This document shows, piece by piece, positions 8,301-16,119 of a DNA stretch of 32,020 nucleotides. The notes beneath the pieces are model-generated. The model had not been told where the DNA came from. It searched no databases and saw nothing but the letters and a program-made list of their open reading frames with translations. The stretch spans positions 1-32,020 of the forward strand of contig JAITOS010000030.1 in the NCBI GenBank assembly GCA_031289815.1, given 5' to 3'. The stretch's first letter is position 1, and the number at the start of each line of letters is the position of its first letter. This stretch comes from Peptococcaceae bacterium (GTDB taxonomy: Bacteria > Bacillota > Desulfitobacteriia > Desulfitobacteriales > Desulfitobacteriaceae). Made by a program: the position numbers and the translations under genes.

Positions 8301-9485
8301 TTGAATTTGATTAAACTCGGAAAGCACGAGCATTATTCCCTCATGACCTTGATCCTGTCATGGTCCGCTCTAGCCGTCATGTCCAGCCTGTATGTCACCA
8401 TACCGCTGATTGATGTGTTCGCGCAAAATTTTATGGTTTCAGCGAACCGAGCTGTGTGGACAAGCAGCGCCTTTTCCTTCTGCTTTGCCGCCGGCTGCCT
8501 GGTATATGGCCCCTTATCCGATCGTTACGGCAGAAAAAAGATTATTTTCTCCGGTTTGGCCGCTTTAACCGTCGTTTCATTATGCCTTGGCTTTACGAAC
8601 GCCTTAGGGACAATGATCGTTCTTAGAGCGATCCAAGGCGCGGCAGCGGCAACTTTTTCCCCGGTAGCCCTTGCCTACATCCCGGAGCTATTCCCTCCAG
8701 CCAAGCGCATTGGCGTCATTGGCTGTATCAGCACCAGTTTCCTGATGGCTGGCGTCATCGGGCAGGTCTTCAGCGGTCTGATCCAGACGCATTGGGGGTG
8801 GCATTCCCTGTTTTTTGTCATGGCCGACGCTTACTTCATCACAGCGGCGCTCATCCTGTTCTTCCTCCCCCATCGCCCGGCGAATGGCGCCAGCGTCATT
8901 GCCGCTTTCAGACAAATGCCAGGCATATTGCGGCGAAAACAGCTTCGATACGCCTATGTCGTGGCGGCCATCGTCATGCTATCGCTTGTCGGAATGTACA
9001 CGGCCCTGGGCAATTACTTGAGCGACCAATTTGGTCTCACCAATCACCAGATATTAGGTGTACGCGCAGTCGGAATATTCGGAATGCTGCTGTCCCCCAC
9101 GGCTGGCCGCTTAGTGAAAAAATTTAAGACGGTACCCGTGCTACGGAACGCTCTGGGACTGGCTGTCATCGGCTTGATCCTATTGGCTTTTGCCAGCAAT
9201 ATCCCTGTCATGATTGTTTCCAGTGTTGTGTTCGTCGCAGGTATCGCTATTGCCACCCCTTCGCTCATTTCTCTGATTGGGGAACTGGCTGGAAACACGA
9301 GAGGCCCAGCGATCTCGGTCTACACGTTTGTGTTGTTCTTGGGCGCCAGCATCGGTCCTCTCTTAGCCACCAATCTGCTTAACCACGGCATAAATTATAC
9401 GCTGACTTTTCTGGCGCTGGCTGTATGCGTTGTGATCGGCGTTATTGCTACATTTTTTATAAAGGACGCCGCCGTGGAAAGTTAA
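8301..9485 (+). CDS. MFS transporter
   Basis: 394 aa, 12-TM-like; GPLSDRYGRKKIIFSG motif; preceded by aggagg RBS. Confidence 0.9.
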   Translation: MNLIKLGKHEHYSLMTLILSWSALAVMSSLYVTIPLIDVFAQNFMVSANRAVWTSSAFSFCFAAGCLVYGPLSDRYGRKKIIFSGLAALTVVSLCLGFTNALGTMIVLRAIQGAAAATFSPVALAYIPELFPPAKRIGVIGCISTSFLMAGVIGQVFSGLIQTHWGWHSLFFVMADAYFITAALILFFLPHRPANGASVIAAFRQMPGILRRKQLRYAYVVAAIVMLSLVGMYTALGNYLSDQFGLTNHQILGVRAVGIFGMLLSPTAGRLVKKFKTVPVLRNALGLAVIGLILLAFASNIPVMIVSSVVFVAGIAIATPSLISLIGELAGNTRGPAISVYTFVLFLGASIGPLLATNLLNHGINYTLTFLALAVCVVIGVIATFFIKDAAVES

Positions 9486-9580
9486 GCCACTATCCATTGG
9501 CTTTATTCCATCTGGGGTGTCTTTGTAAACCACGCAAATTCCCTGCCGCCATAAAATCAATAGGGCAAAATTTACGCATT

Positions 9581-10204
9581 CTATTTCAGGCTCTCTTGAT
9601 AGGCCCGTTTAACCGCGTTCTTATGTTGAAGAGACTCCGCCGCGATTTGTTGGGCTTCGATGATTTTTTCGCTGAGAAGCTTCAAGGTATCGTCGCTTTG
9701 GGCCAGCAAATGATCATAACTTATATAAATATAATCGCGCAGCATTTGATGGGCGACGTCCAGAGCAATCCCTCTGTTCTCCAATTGGGCGATCTGTTCC
9801 GAAGTGGGGAGGCGTTCTAATTGCAGCTGACCATTCAGAGTGGCGATATAGGCTTGCAGATCCGCATTGGTCCAGGCGAAAATATCTACGTCTGCTAACT
9901 CCGGATTTATTTCTTTCCAAATAGCCGCCTGTTCTTCACTGATAAGCCAAGTGCGCTCCAGCTCCTGAAAATCCTCTTGATCGATTTTCGCGATTTCGCT
10001 TTCACTGTACCCTCTGGCTCGAAGCTCGTCTTTCTGCGTATCGTTGGTATCAAAAAGAAGATGATATTCCGCGGCGATCTTGGTATCTTCCTTCGCTGTT
10101 GCGGACAGCGTGTTCACGCTCGAATTCACGGCATACACCGACACGGCGACGGCGACGACTATAATACCCACAACCGTTCGCGTGAAATATTTTGGTTTTC
10201 TCAT
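9581..10204 (-). CDS. Hypothetical exported or membrane-anchored protein
   Basis: N-terminal TM (VVGIIVVAVAVSVYAV), helical remainder; RBS AAAGGTGG before ATG. Confidence 0.65.
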   Translation of the reverse strand: MRKPKYFTRTVVGIIVVAVAVSVYAVNSSVNTLSATAKEDTKIAAEYHLLFDTNDTQKDELRARGYSESEIAKIDQEDFQELERTWLISEEQAAIWKEINPELADVDIFAWTNADLQAYIATLNGQLQLERLPTSEQIAQLENRGIALDVAHQMLRDYIYISYDHLLAQSDDTLKLLSEKIIEAQQIAAESLQHKNAVKRAYQESLK

Positions 10205-10243
10205 TCCAGTGACCCACCTTTCAACTCGTTTTAAGAATCTTTT

Positions 10244-10438
10244 TTATCTTTGATGAAGTAAGGCAATGATTTCTTCCGCGCTCTGCAACAGCTTCTTATC
10301 GGTCTGCGTTTTACCTCTAACGTATCGTATCACCATGACCAGACAAACGACAAAAACAACCGCGACGAGCAAACTGAATATCACCGCGAGCAAGAAAAAA
10401 ATCGCCGGAAAATTATAATCATTTACAATCGGCGCCAA
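10244..10438 (-). CDS. Small single-TM membrane protein (64 aa), probable TTG start
   Basis: AGGAGGAGG-ATACGA-TTG; product MAPIVNDYNFPAIFFLLAVIFSLLVAVVFVVCLVMVIRYVRGK...; start trimmed from the track ORF. Confidence 0.6.
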   Translation of the reverse strand: MAPIVNDYNFPAIFFLLAVIFSLLVAVVFVVCLVMVIRYVRGKTQTDKKLLQSAEEIIALLHQR

Positions 10439-10534
10439 TCGTATCCTCCTCCTCTCTTGTCCCATTCAAGAAAACTCCAGCGGCTTTTCTTAGGCGGCGC
10501 CAGGGGTTCATGCCCGTTGACGGCGATTTTACCC

Positions 10535-10563
10535 ATTCTATACCATTTTCCCACATCCCGCAA
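10535..10563 (-). promoter_or_regulatory. Candidate promoter for the small membrane protein operon
   Basis: Minus strand TTGCGG-N17-TAGAAT about 100 bp upstream of the TTG start. Confidence 0.4.
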
Positions 10564-10592
10564 GCGTACAAACAGCTGCTGTGCCGCAAGAT

Positions 10593-10626
10593 GGTAAAAC
10601 TGGTATATGTTTTTGGTAAAACTGGT
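10593..10626. repeat. Two direct copies of GGTAAAACTGGT with 22-bp period
   Basis: 10593-10604 and 10615-10626, immediately upstream of the candidate promoter. Confidence 0.8.
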
Positions 10627-10738
10627 CATACATCAGGGTTGTCCGCGGAAGTTTTTTGCTTCGGGAATCAGGAGATGATAGTAAAACACAGGATGATACC
10701 GACGATGACGGGGAACACTTAGGTGCGTTTCAAGCAAG

Positions 10739-11626
10739 TCACGCCTTTGTGCTCTTTAGAATAAAACGGGTACATAATACCCCGACGCCCAGCGCCAGAA
10801 ACATATAGACATAGATATGAAAGTCCTTAGCTTGTCTTAGCTGGACCGGAAATGAGCAGTCTCGCGGCTGGATAGAGAAAAGGACGGATTCATCATTCAT
10901 ATTGTATAAATCTGAAGCCTCGAGCCTGATATCCCCTTCGCTTTCTCCGATTTTCCCCATTAAACGGTTCTGTAAAGCTTCCGCCGGATAGATATCGATA
11001 AATTGAGGTTTTTTCACCGCAAAACGAAGTTTTTGTTCGCTGGTTTTATCATAAATTCCCGGCAGCGCCAGCGGATCCTTGACCGTAGCATAAATCAACT
11101 CATAATAAGCTGTGTCTTGAGGCATATGATATCCGAAAACCAGATAATGGACAGCTCCCTTTGCCTCAAGGGCCCAGGTCTCCATCCACTCGGATTTTCC
11201 GATCAGGGGGTTGATCCCTATGCCGCCCCCTCTGTTGTTGATGTTGAGAAGGAGTCTATAGCGACCATTGATTCCCTTTTCAAACACGCGCCAGACAGCA
11301 AAGCTTCTGTCGTCGTCACCCGCTCTGGAATAATAGGCGTTCAGCTGCTCCGTCACCCGCCCCTGAACCGACGCTATGACAAAGCCTTGCAAGTCCGCCG
11401 TCTCCAGCTCTATGCTATCGTCATTATCATCAAACAGCGGCGCTGTCCCCACCTGCCTATGGCCGCTATCATCATACAAAGGCTTGGCCAGATATTGACT
11501 ATGAATCGCCGTTATGAAGTCCTCTTGGCGGTACTTGAAAGCAGCGCTGTAAATCCCATACTCTGCCGCCAGGGTCAAGAAGACGCATAGGGCTATGATT
11601 AGGAATTTTCGGTGTTTTTTCGGCAT
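10739..11626 (-). CDS. Hypothetical membrane protein with N- and C-terminal TM segments
   Basis: 295 aa; TM IIALCVFLTLAAEYGIYSAA and YVYMFLALGVGVLCTRFIL; RBS AAAGGTGAT. Confidence 0.7.
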   Translation of the reverse strand: MPKKHRKFLIIALCVFLTLAAEYGIYSAAFKYRQEDFITAIHSQYLAKPLYDDSGHRQVGTAPLFDDNDDSIELETADLQGFVIASVQGRVTEQLNAYYSRAGDDDRSFAVWRVFEKGINGRYRLLLNINNRGGGIGINPLIGKSEWMETWALEAKGAVHYLVFGYHMPQDTAYYELIYATVKDPLALPGIYDKTSEQKLRFAVKKPQFIDIYPAEALQNRLMGKIGESEGDIRLEASDLYNMNDESVLFSIQPRDCSFPVQLRQAKDFHIYVYMFLALGVGVLCTRFILKSTKA

Positions 11627-11710
11627 TCTATCACCTTTCTGTGCATGGCCTCATCCCTGTTGTGATATAACATAGTTCGTGGCAGTAAGTCGAAAACAAT
11701 GTGGCAAAAT

Positions 11711-12028
11711 TCAAATGTTTTTCTCGTAATCAGACATCCCATAGACTACCCGCATAATCGTTACAAGTTTTTCGGCATCTGAAACCATATACAAAGCAAT
11801 ATAATTCTTTACAACCAACTTTCGATAACCCTTTGCTTGCAACAGTTCATCATCTACGGCAGGGCAGGAGCTAGGCATATCCGCAAGCCGTTTTATCTTT
11901 TTCTCAATTTCTTCTATTAGATTTTCCGCTGCCATTGGCGCGCTAAGCGTATCAAAAATATACTCATACATCCCATCCATATCGTTGTTCGCTAACGGCG
12001 TGAATTTTACTTTATATTTACTTGACAT
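11711..12028 (-). CDS. RelE/ParE-family toxin
   Basis: YKVKFTPLANNDMDGMYEYIFDTLSAP...RLADMPSSCP...GYRKLVVKNYIALYMVS...VTIMRVVYG is characteristic. Confidence 0.88.
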   Translation of the reverse strand: MSSKYKVKFTPLANNDMDGMYEYIFDTLSAPMAAENLIEEIEKKIKRLADMPSSCPAVDDELLQAKGYRKLVVKNYIALYMVSDAEKLVTIMRVVYGMSDYEKNI

Positions 12029-12281
12029 GCTTTACCCGCAGTCTTGAGAACACTTCGTCGGCGTCAATCAACTCCGCGCCGTCTGCAACCTGCTTTTCAG
12101 CCGCCGCAAGCTTGGCGTACAACGTAGCTTTCGCAAACTGTCTTTCGTAGGATTCAATGCTCATGACGACCAAATCGCCATATCCGTTTTTAGTGATAAA
12201 AATCGGCTCATGGCTTTGATGGCACAGTTCAGATATTTCCGTTGTATTTCTTAAATCCGTTATCGGTCTGATTCGCGGCAT
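12018..12281 (-). CDS. Phd/YefM-family antitoxin
   Basis: MPRIRPITDLRNTTEISELCHQSHEPIFITKNGYGDLVVMSIESYE; overlaps toxin; start ATG 12281 behind AGGGGGTG. Confidence 0.88.
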   Translation of the reverse strand: MPRIRPITDLRNTTEISELCHQSHEPIFITKNGYGDLVVMSIESYERQFAKATLYAKLAAAEKQVADGAELIDADEVFSRLRVKHVK

Positions 12282-12352
12282 AGAAAACACCCCCTAAACT
12301 ATTATGTCATTATTATGGCATAATCATATGCAAAACGCAAGAAAAATTCGCC

Positions 12353-12664
12353 TCATTCCCCCGTCACCTCCGGCCAAATCAGCTCATTCCCGCCGTCTAT
12401 GATCCGCCGGAACGCGTCTGATACCGCTGAATAATCCACCAAATCTACCCTGTACGGCAAGTCGCTTTCCGCAAAATCCTCTTTCATTTGCAAGAGCAAC
12501 GACCACGGCAGGCGACCGTCCGCGGCAATCGCCAAGTCTAAGTCTGAAAAGGTCTTAACCTTGCCGCCAAAGCGCGAACCAAACAAGCGTACCTGCGCCG
12601 TCGGCACGTGTTTCCGCAAAATTTGCCGGACTATTTTCAGTTCTTCTTCAGAAACATACATCAC
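12353..12664 (-). CDS. MntA-like minimal nucleotidyltransferase antitoxin
   Basis: GS-X10-DXD motif: GSRFGGKVKTFSDLD; 4-bp overlap with upstream HEPN gene. Confidence 0.85.
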   Translation of the reverse strand: MMYVSEEELKIVRQILRKHVPTAQVRLFGSRFGGKVKTFSDLDLAIAADGRLPWSLLLQMKEDFAESDLPYRVDLVDYSAVSDAFRRIIDGGNELIWPEVTGE

Positions 12665-13083
12665 AGTTTTTTCTCCAAGCGGTTCAGGAAATCAGCGGCG
12701 CATTCTTGAAATTTGACCGCGGCTTGCAACACTTCCTCCGCTATGTCTTCATCGTAGATGTGCGAGCTTTTGTTCCGCGCGGCGTGAAATTCCATCCACA
12801 AGGGTAGGTCGTCAATCATCCCGCACTCGGCGCTAACGCGAAAAAGCTCGCGCCTGCTCACACCGTCTATGCCTTCGGAGTTGACGTTCATCTCTATCCA
12901 ACGCTTCATAAATTTCCAGCACAGTTCATAGGTGAACTCAAAGGTTTGTATCACCCCGGCGCGCAAAGTGTCAAGCAATGCCTTGTTTTTAATGGTCGGC
13001 GCCATTTCTTCCCACAGATTGCAGCTTTGACCAAAGACGCTGATCGCTTTTTGCAGGGCCGACAGGTCAAGTTTGTTATCCAT
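12661..13083 (-). CDS. HepT-like / HI0074-family HEPN toxin
   Basis: HI0074-type sequence with RX4HXY motif (RNKSSHIY). Confidence 0.85.
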   Translation of the reverse strand: MDNKLDLSALQKAISVFGQSCNLWEEMAPTIKNKALLDTLRAGVIQTFEFTYELCWKFMKRWIEMNVNSEGIDGVSRRELFRVSAECGMIDDLPLWMEFHAARNKSSHIYDEDIAEEVLQAAVKFQECAADFLNRLEKKL

Positions 13084-13145
13084 TTTGTTTACCTCTTTTC
13101 GCCTTGGACCGCGGCAGTTTCACGCCCCATATCATCCGGCTATAA

Positions 13146-13166
13146 AATTATCACCAGGTGATAATT
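13146..13166. promoter_or_regulatory. Operator-like palindrome, copy 2
   Basis: AATTATCACC-A-GGTGATAATT, perfect 10-bp arms; lies in the spacer of a candidate minus-strand promoter TTGCGG-N17-TAATTT upstream of hepT. Confidence 0.65.
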
Positions 13167-13253
13167 CCCGCAATCGCCGCCAAGCCGCTCTCCCTAAAAA
13201 ATAAGCCGGCGCGCACTTCTGCCGCCGACTACACCAAACGAACCCTGCCGCCG

Positions 13254-13772
13254 CTATTTAATGACGTTGAGTGATAGCGGGCGCGGCTCTCTTTCCCCGG
13301 TGATGGCTTCGGCAGGATATCCCACCGCCGCCGCCGCGATCGGTTCAAAGCCTTCTGGCAAGCCCAGAGACGCAATCACCTCTTTTTGATCCTTCGTCAC
13401 GCTGATCGCTCCCCAGACAAACACGCTGCCAAGACCTAAGTCCGCCGCCGTCAGCAGCATATTTTCGGTGATGCAAGCCGCGTTGGCGATTTCCAGTCCT
13501 CCCAGCGCTTTTCCTGAGACGATGATCACGGTCGGCGCGCCATAGTTCAGCGATACTTTATCCGTTCCCGCCGCCTTCTGAGCCGCTTCCGTAATACTGC
13601 GGATCAGCGCTTGATTTTGAATCACCGTCAGGTGTACGTTTTCGACGGCGCCCCTGGCAATCGGGGCCAATTTTGCCGCTTTGACGATTTCGTTCAGTTC
13701 CTGATCCTTGATTTGTTCCGGCTTATAGGCGCGTGTTGAGCGCCGTACCGCTATCGCTTTTGCCGTCTCCAT
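13254..13772 (-). CDS. Nitroreductase family protein
   Basis: METAKAIAVRRSTRAYKPEQIKDQELNEIVKAAKLAP...; start ATG 13772 behind GAGGAGGAG. Confidence 0.9.
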   Translation of the reverse strand: METAKAIAVRRSTRAYKPEQIKDQELNEIVKAAKLAPIARGAVENVHLTVIQNQALIRSITEAAQKAAGTDKVSLNYGAPTVIIVSGKALGGLEIANAACITENMLLTAADLGLGSVFVWGAISVTKDQKEVIASLGLPEGFEPIAAAAVGYPAEAITGEREPRPLSLNVIK

Positions 13773-13801
13773 GAAAGTTACTCCTCCTCCTGCGCTTGCT
13801 C

Positions 13802-14131
13802 TTATTCGTCTTCGTCTTCCTCTAAACTGTTCCAGGCGTCCGCCACCGTTTCCCATTCTTCATCGTCTTCAATATCCAGCAGCATTTCATTGCCTTCCTC
13901 GTCGTGTCCCAGCTTGAGAATGATGGCCTCGTCTTCATCCAGATCTTCCGTTTCTTCCGTCATCGCGACCAGAATAAAGTAGGTTTCCCCTTTCACTTCC
14001 AGGGTGTCCAAGTGCAGAAATTCATGCTCTTCCCCGTCTTCGTCCGTCAGTGTAATGGTATCGAACTCTTCACACTCTTCACAATCGCAATCATGGTGAA
14101 GATGCTCATCTTTATCCGTCATGTTATTCAC
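13802..14131 (-). CDS. DUF1292 family protein (YrzB-like)
   Basis: Acidic protein: DTITLTDEDGEEHEFLHLDTLEVKGETYFILVAMTEE. Confidence 0.9.
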   Translation of the reverse strand: MNNMTDKDEHLHHDCDCEECEEFDTITLTDEDGEEHEFLHLDTLEVKGETYFILVAMTEETEDLDEDEAIILKLGHDEEGNEMLLDIEDDEEWETVADAWNSLEEDEDE

Positions 14132-14625
14132 CTCTTCTTTAAATTACTGACATTGTACTCCTGACCCTCATCCTTGTCAAATGATTCCTGTTCGGATCGC
14201 TCTTTTTCCCGTTCTTTTTCCCTGGCCCGCCGGTCCAAAAAGGGTTGTAAAATCAGAACCGCCGCCAGCTTGTCGATGACCAGCTTGCGTTTTTTCCTCG
14301 ATACGTCCCCTTCCAGCAGAAAGCGCTCCGCCGCCACGGTGCTCAAGCGTTCATCCCACAGATATACCGGCAGGTGGAATTCCTCGCGCAGCTGATCCGC
14401 GAAGCTCGCCGTCTTTTGCGCGCGCGGCCCCGCCGAGCCGTCCATGTTCCGGGGATAGCCGAGAATGATTTCCGTGACCTCATACTGATCGATCAAGCGC
14501 CCTAATTCCGGAAATTCATCGCGCGAGCGGTAAATGGTCGTCACTCCCTGCGCCGTCATATACAGGCTGTCGCTGACCGCTACCCCGATCTTCCGGTCCC
14601 CGTAATCCAGACCCATCGCTCTCAT
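14128..14625 (-). CDS. ruvX: Holliday junction resolvase-like / pre-16S rRNA nuclease YqgF (RuvX)
   Basis: MGLDYGDRKIGVAVSD, ILGYPRNMDGSAGPRAQK, LWDERLSTVAAER. Confidence 0.95.
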   Translation of the reverse strand: MRAMGLDYGDRKIGVAVSDSLYMTAQGVTTIYRSRDEFPELGRLIDQYEVTEIILGYPRNMDGSAGPRAQKTASFADQLREEFHLPVYLWDERLSTVAAERFLLEGDVSRKKRKLVIDKLAAVLILQPFLDRRAREKEREKERSEQESFDKDEGQEYNVSNLKKR

Positions 14626-14655
14626 CTTATCACCTCCGTCTTCCGTCCGGAGCGC

Positions 14656-15621
14656 TCAGACGATCTTTAGACAAAAATGGGGACAGGCATGGCCGCAATA
14701 GCCGCAGAGTATACACTCTTCCTCCCGGACTTTCACTACCGCGCCCTCCAGCCGCAGGGCTTTTTGCGGACAGCTCTCCACACAGCGACCGCAGCCCTGG
14801 CACCAATCGGCAATCACCAGCTTGCGTTGCCGGTGGAGTACCTTGCGGCGCAACGCTTCCGGTATCCGCCGCCGGTTCACTAACAGCAGATTGTAATCTA
14901 CCTCGTCCTTGCTGGACATTCCCAAGGCCATCGCCTGCACGCCGTGGACGGACTGGACAAAACGGACGGCCAGCGCCGGATCTTGCGCCAAATGCCCGCC
15001 GCCGAAAACCTTCATGGCGTACATACCGATTCTCAGCTCGGCGGCAAACTGAATCGCGGCCAGCATATCCGGCAGCGCGCCGTCGATGATCCCCAGCCCC
15101 CGGTAATTCAGGAGCGGATGAATCACATCGATTCCCGGAAGTAAAGCGCCGCCTCTGACCCCTGCCGCGGCGTGGGTCGAGATGCCAATCCAGCGGACGA
15201 TCCCGCGCTCTTTTAACTCCAGCAGCTCTTCCCAGGCGGCCTGGTGCCCTTTCAAGGTCAGGGCGCTCTCTTGTTCATGCAACAGAAAGAAATCCAGGGT
15301 ATCGCGCTCCAGCGCCTTTCGCGCTTTTTCTACGCTCGCTTTGATTTCCGCCGCCGTGACCGCATAGGACTTGGTGACGACGCGCACCTCCGGATATTTT
15401 CTGAGTACCGGCGCCAATTGCTCGTAATTATGGTAGATCTCCGCGGTGTCTACCCAATTGATCCCGCGCTCTACCGCGTATTGGAAAATTTCCGTCCCTT
15501 CCCGCGCTGTGACGCGCCCCTGTAGGGGCGAAATCGCCAAACTGCCGAAACAGACACAGGAAACCGCCGGTCCTTGATAGCCTAATTTCCTCTGGGGTAC
15601 AGTCCCCGTCCATTCATCCAT
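14656..15621 (-). CDS. Aldo/keto reductase with C-terminal 4Fe-4S ferredoxin domain
   Basis: AKR N-terminal fold motifs (WVDTAEIYHNYE) and CQGCGRCVESCPQKAL / CILCGYCGHACP clusters. Confidence 0.92.
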   Translation of the reverse strand: MDEWTGTVPQRKLGYQGPAVSCVCFGSLAISPLQGRVTAREGTEIFQYAVERGINWVDTAEIYHNYEQLAPVLRKYPEVRVVTKSYAVTAAEIKASVEKARKALERDTLDFFLLHEQESALTLKGHQAAWEELLELKERGIVRWIGISTHAAAGVRGGALLPGIDVIHPLLNYRGLGIIDGALPDMLAAIQFAAELRIGMYAMKVFGGGHLAQDPALAVRFVQSVHGVQAMALGMSSKDEVDYNLLLVNRRRIPEALRRKVLHRQRKLVIADWCQGCGRCVESCPQKALRLEGAVVKVREEECILCGYCGHACPHFCLKIV

Positions 15622-15718
15622 GCTTCATTCGCTCCACGATTGCCGTCGCCAGCGTCTCCGCGTCCGCTTTTCCTTTTTCGCCGCCAAGCCTTTTGACCGG
15701 CAGATCTCCTTCAGGCAT
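15614..15718 (-). CDS. Candidate 34-aa ORF upstream of and overlapping the AKR start
   Basis: MPEGDLPVKRLGGEKGKADAETLATAIVERMKHG*, with AGGGG upstream; stop overlaps the AKR start region (CATGGATGAATGG). Confidence 0.3.
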   Translation of the reverse strand: MPEGDLPVKRLGGEKGKADAETLATAIVERMKHG

Positions 15719-15726
15719 AAAGGATG

Positions 15727-15768
15727 AACCCCTCGCCGAATCTCAGCATTCAAGGGCGAGGGGTTTTT
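15727..15768 (+). terminator. Rho-independent terminator-like hairpin with plus-strand T-run
   Basis: AACCCCTCGCC / GGCGAGGGGTT 11-bp perfect arms followed by T-run on the plus strand. Confidence 0.7.
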
Positions 15769-15770
15769 CT

Positions 15771-16037
15771 CTATTCAGCTCTTTCTTTATCCCCTTCGAG
15801 ATAAAAACGCACTAATTCCTCCAGCAGCTCATGCCGTTCCAATTTGCGAACGAGCATTCTGGCCTGGTTATGATTCGTGATATAGACCGGATCTCCGGAC
15901 ATCAAATACCCGACCAATTGATTGATGGGATCATATCCTTTTTCCTGTAAAGCGGCGTAAATCTTCTGCAAGATATCGCGCGCCCGGATATCCTCCCCTT
16001 GGGCTCTAAACATCATGGTTTCATCGAAATGCTCCAT
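15771..16037 (-). CDS. ireB: IreB family regulatory phosphoprotein (DUF965 / YrzL)
   Basis: [15 protein letters not shown]...[59 protein letters not shown]. Confidence 0.95.
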   Translation of the reverse strand: MEHFDETMMFRAQGEDIRARDILQKIYAALQEKGYDPINQLVGYLMSGDPVYITNHNQARMLVRKLERHELLEELVRFYLEGDKERAE

Positions 16038-16119
16038 GTGCCTTTCCCCCCTTTTCCCTTCTCTTCGCCCGACTCTATCCTTAAACAGAAGTATTCTCCA
16101 TGTAAAAGGGTTATTCCTT

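Noticed and set aside
10423-10629. 68-aa minus ORF overlapping the small membrane protein gene
   Set aside because: No RBS; a good promoter candidate (TTGCGG-N17-TAGAAT) and tandem DNA repeats lie inside it.
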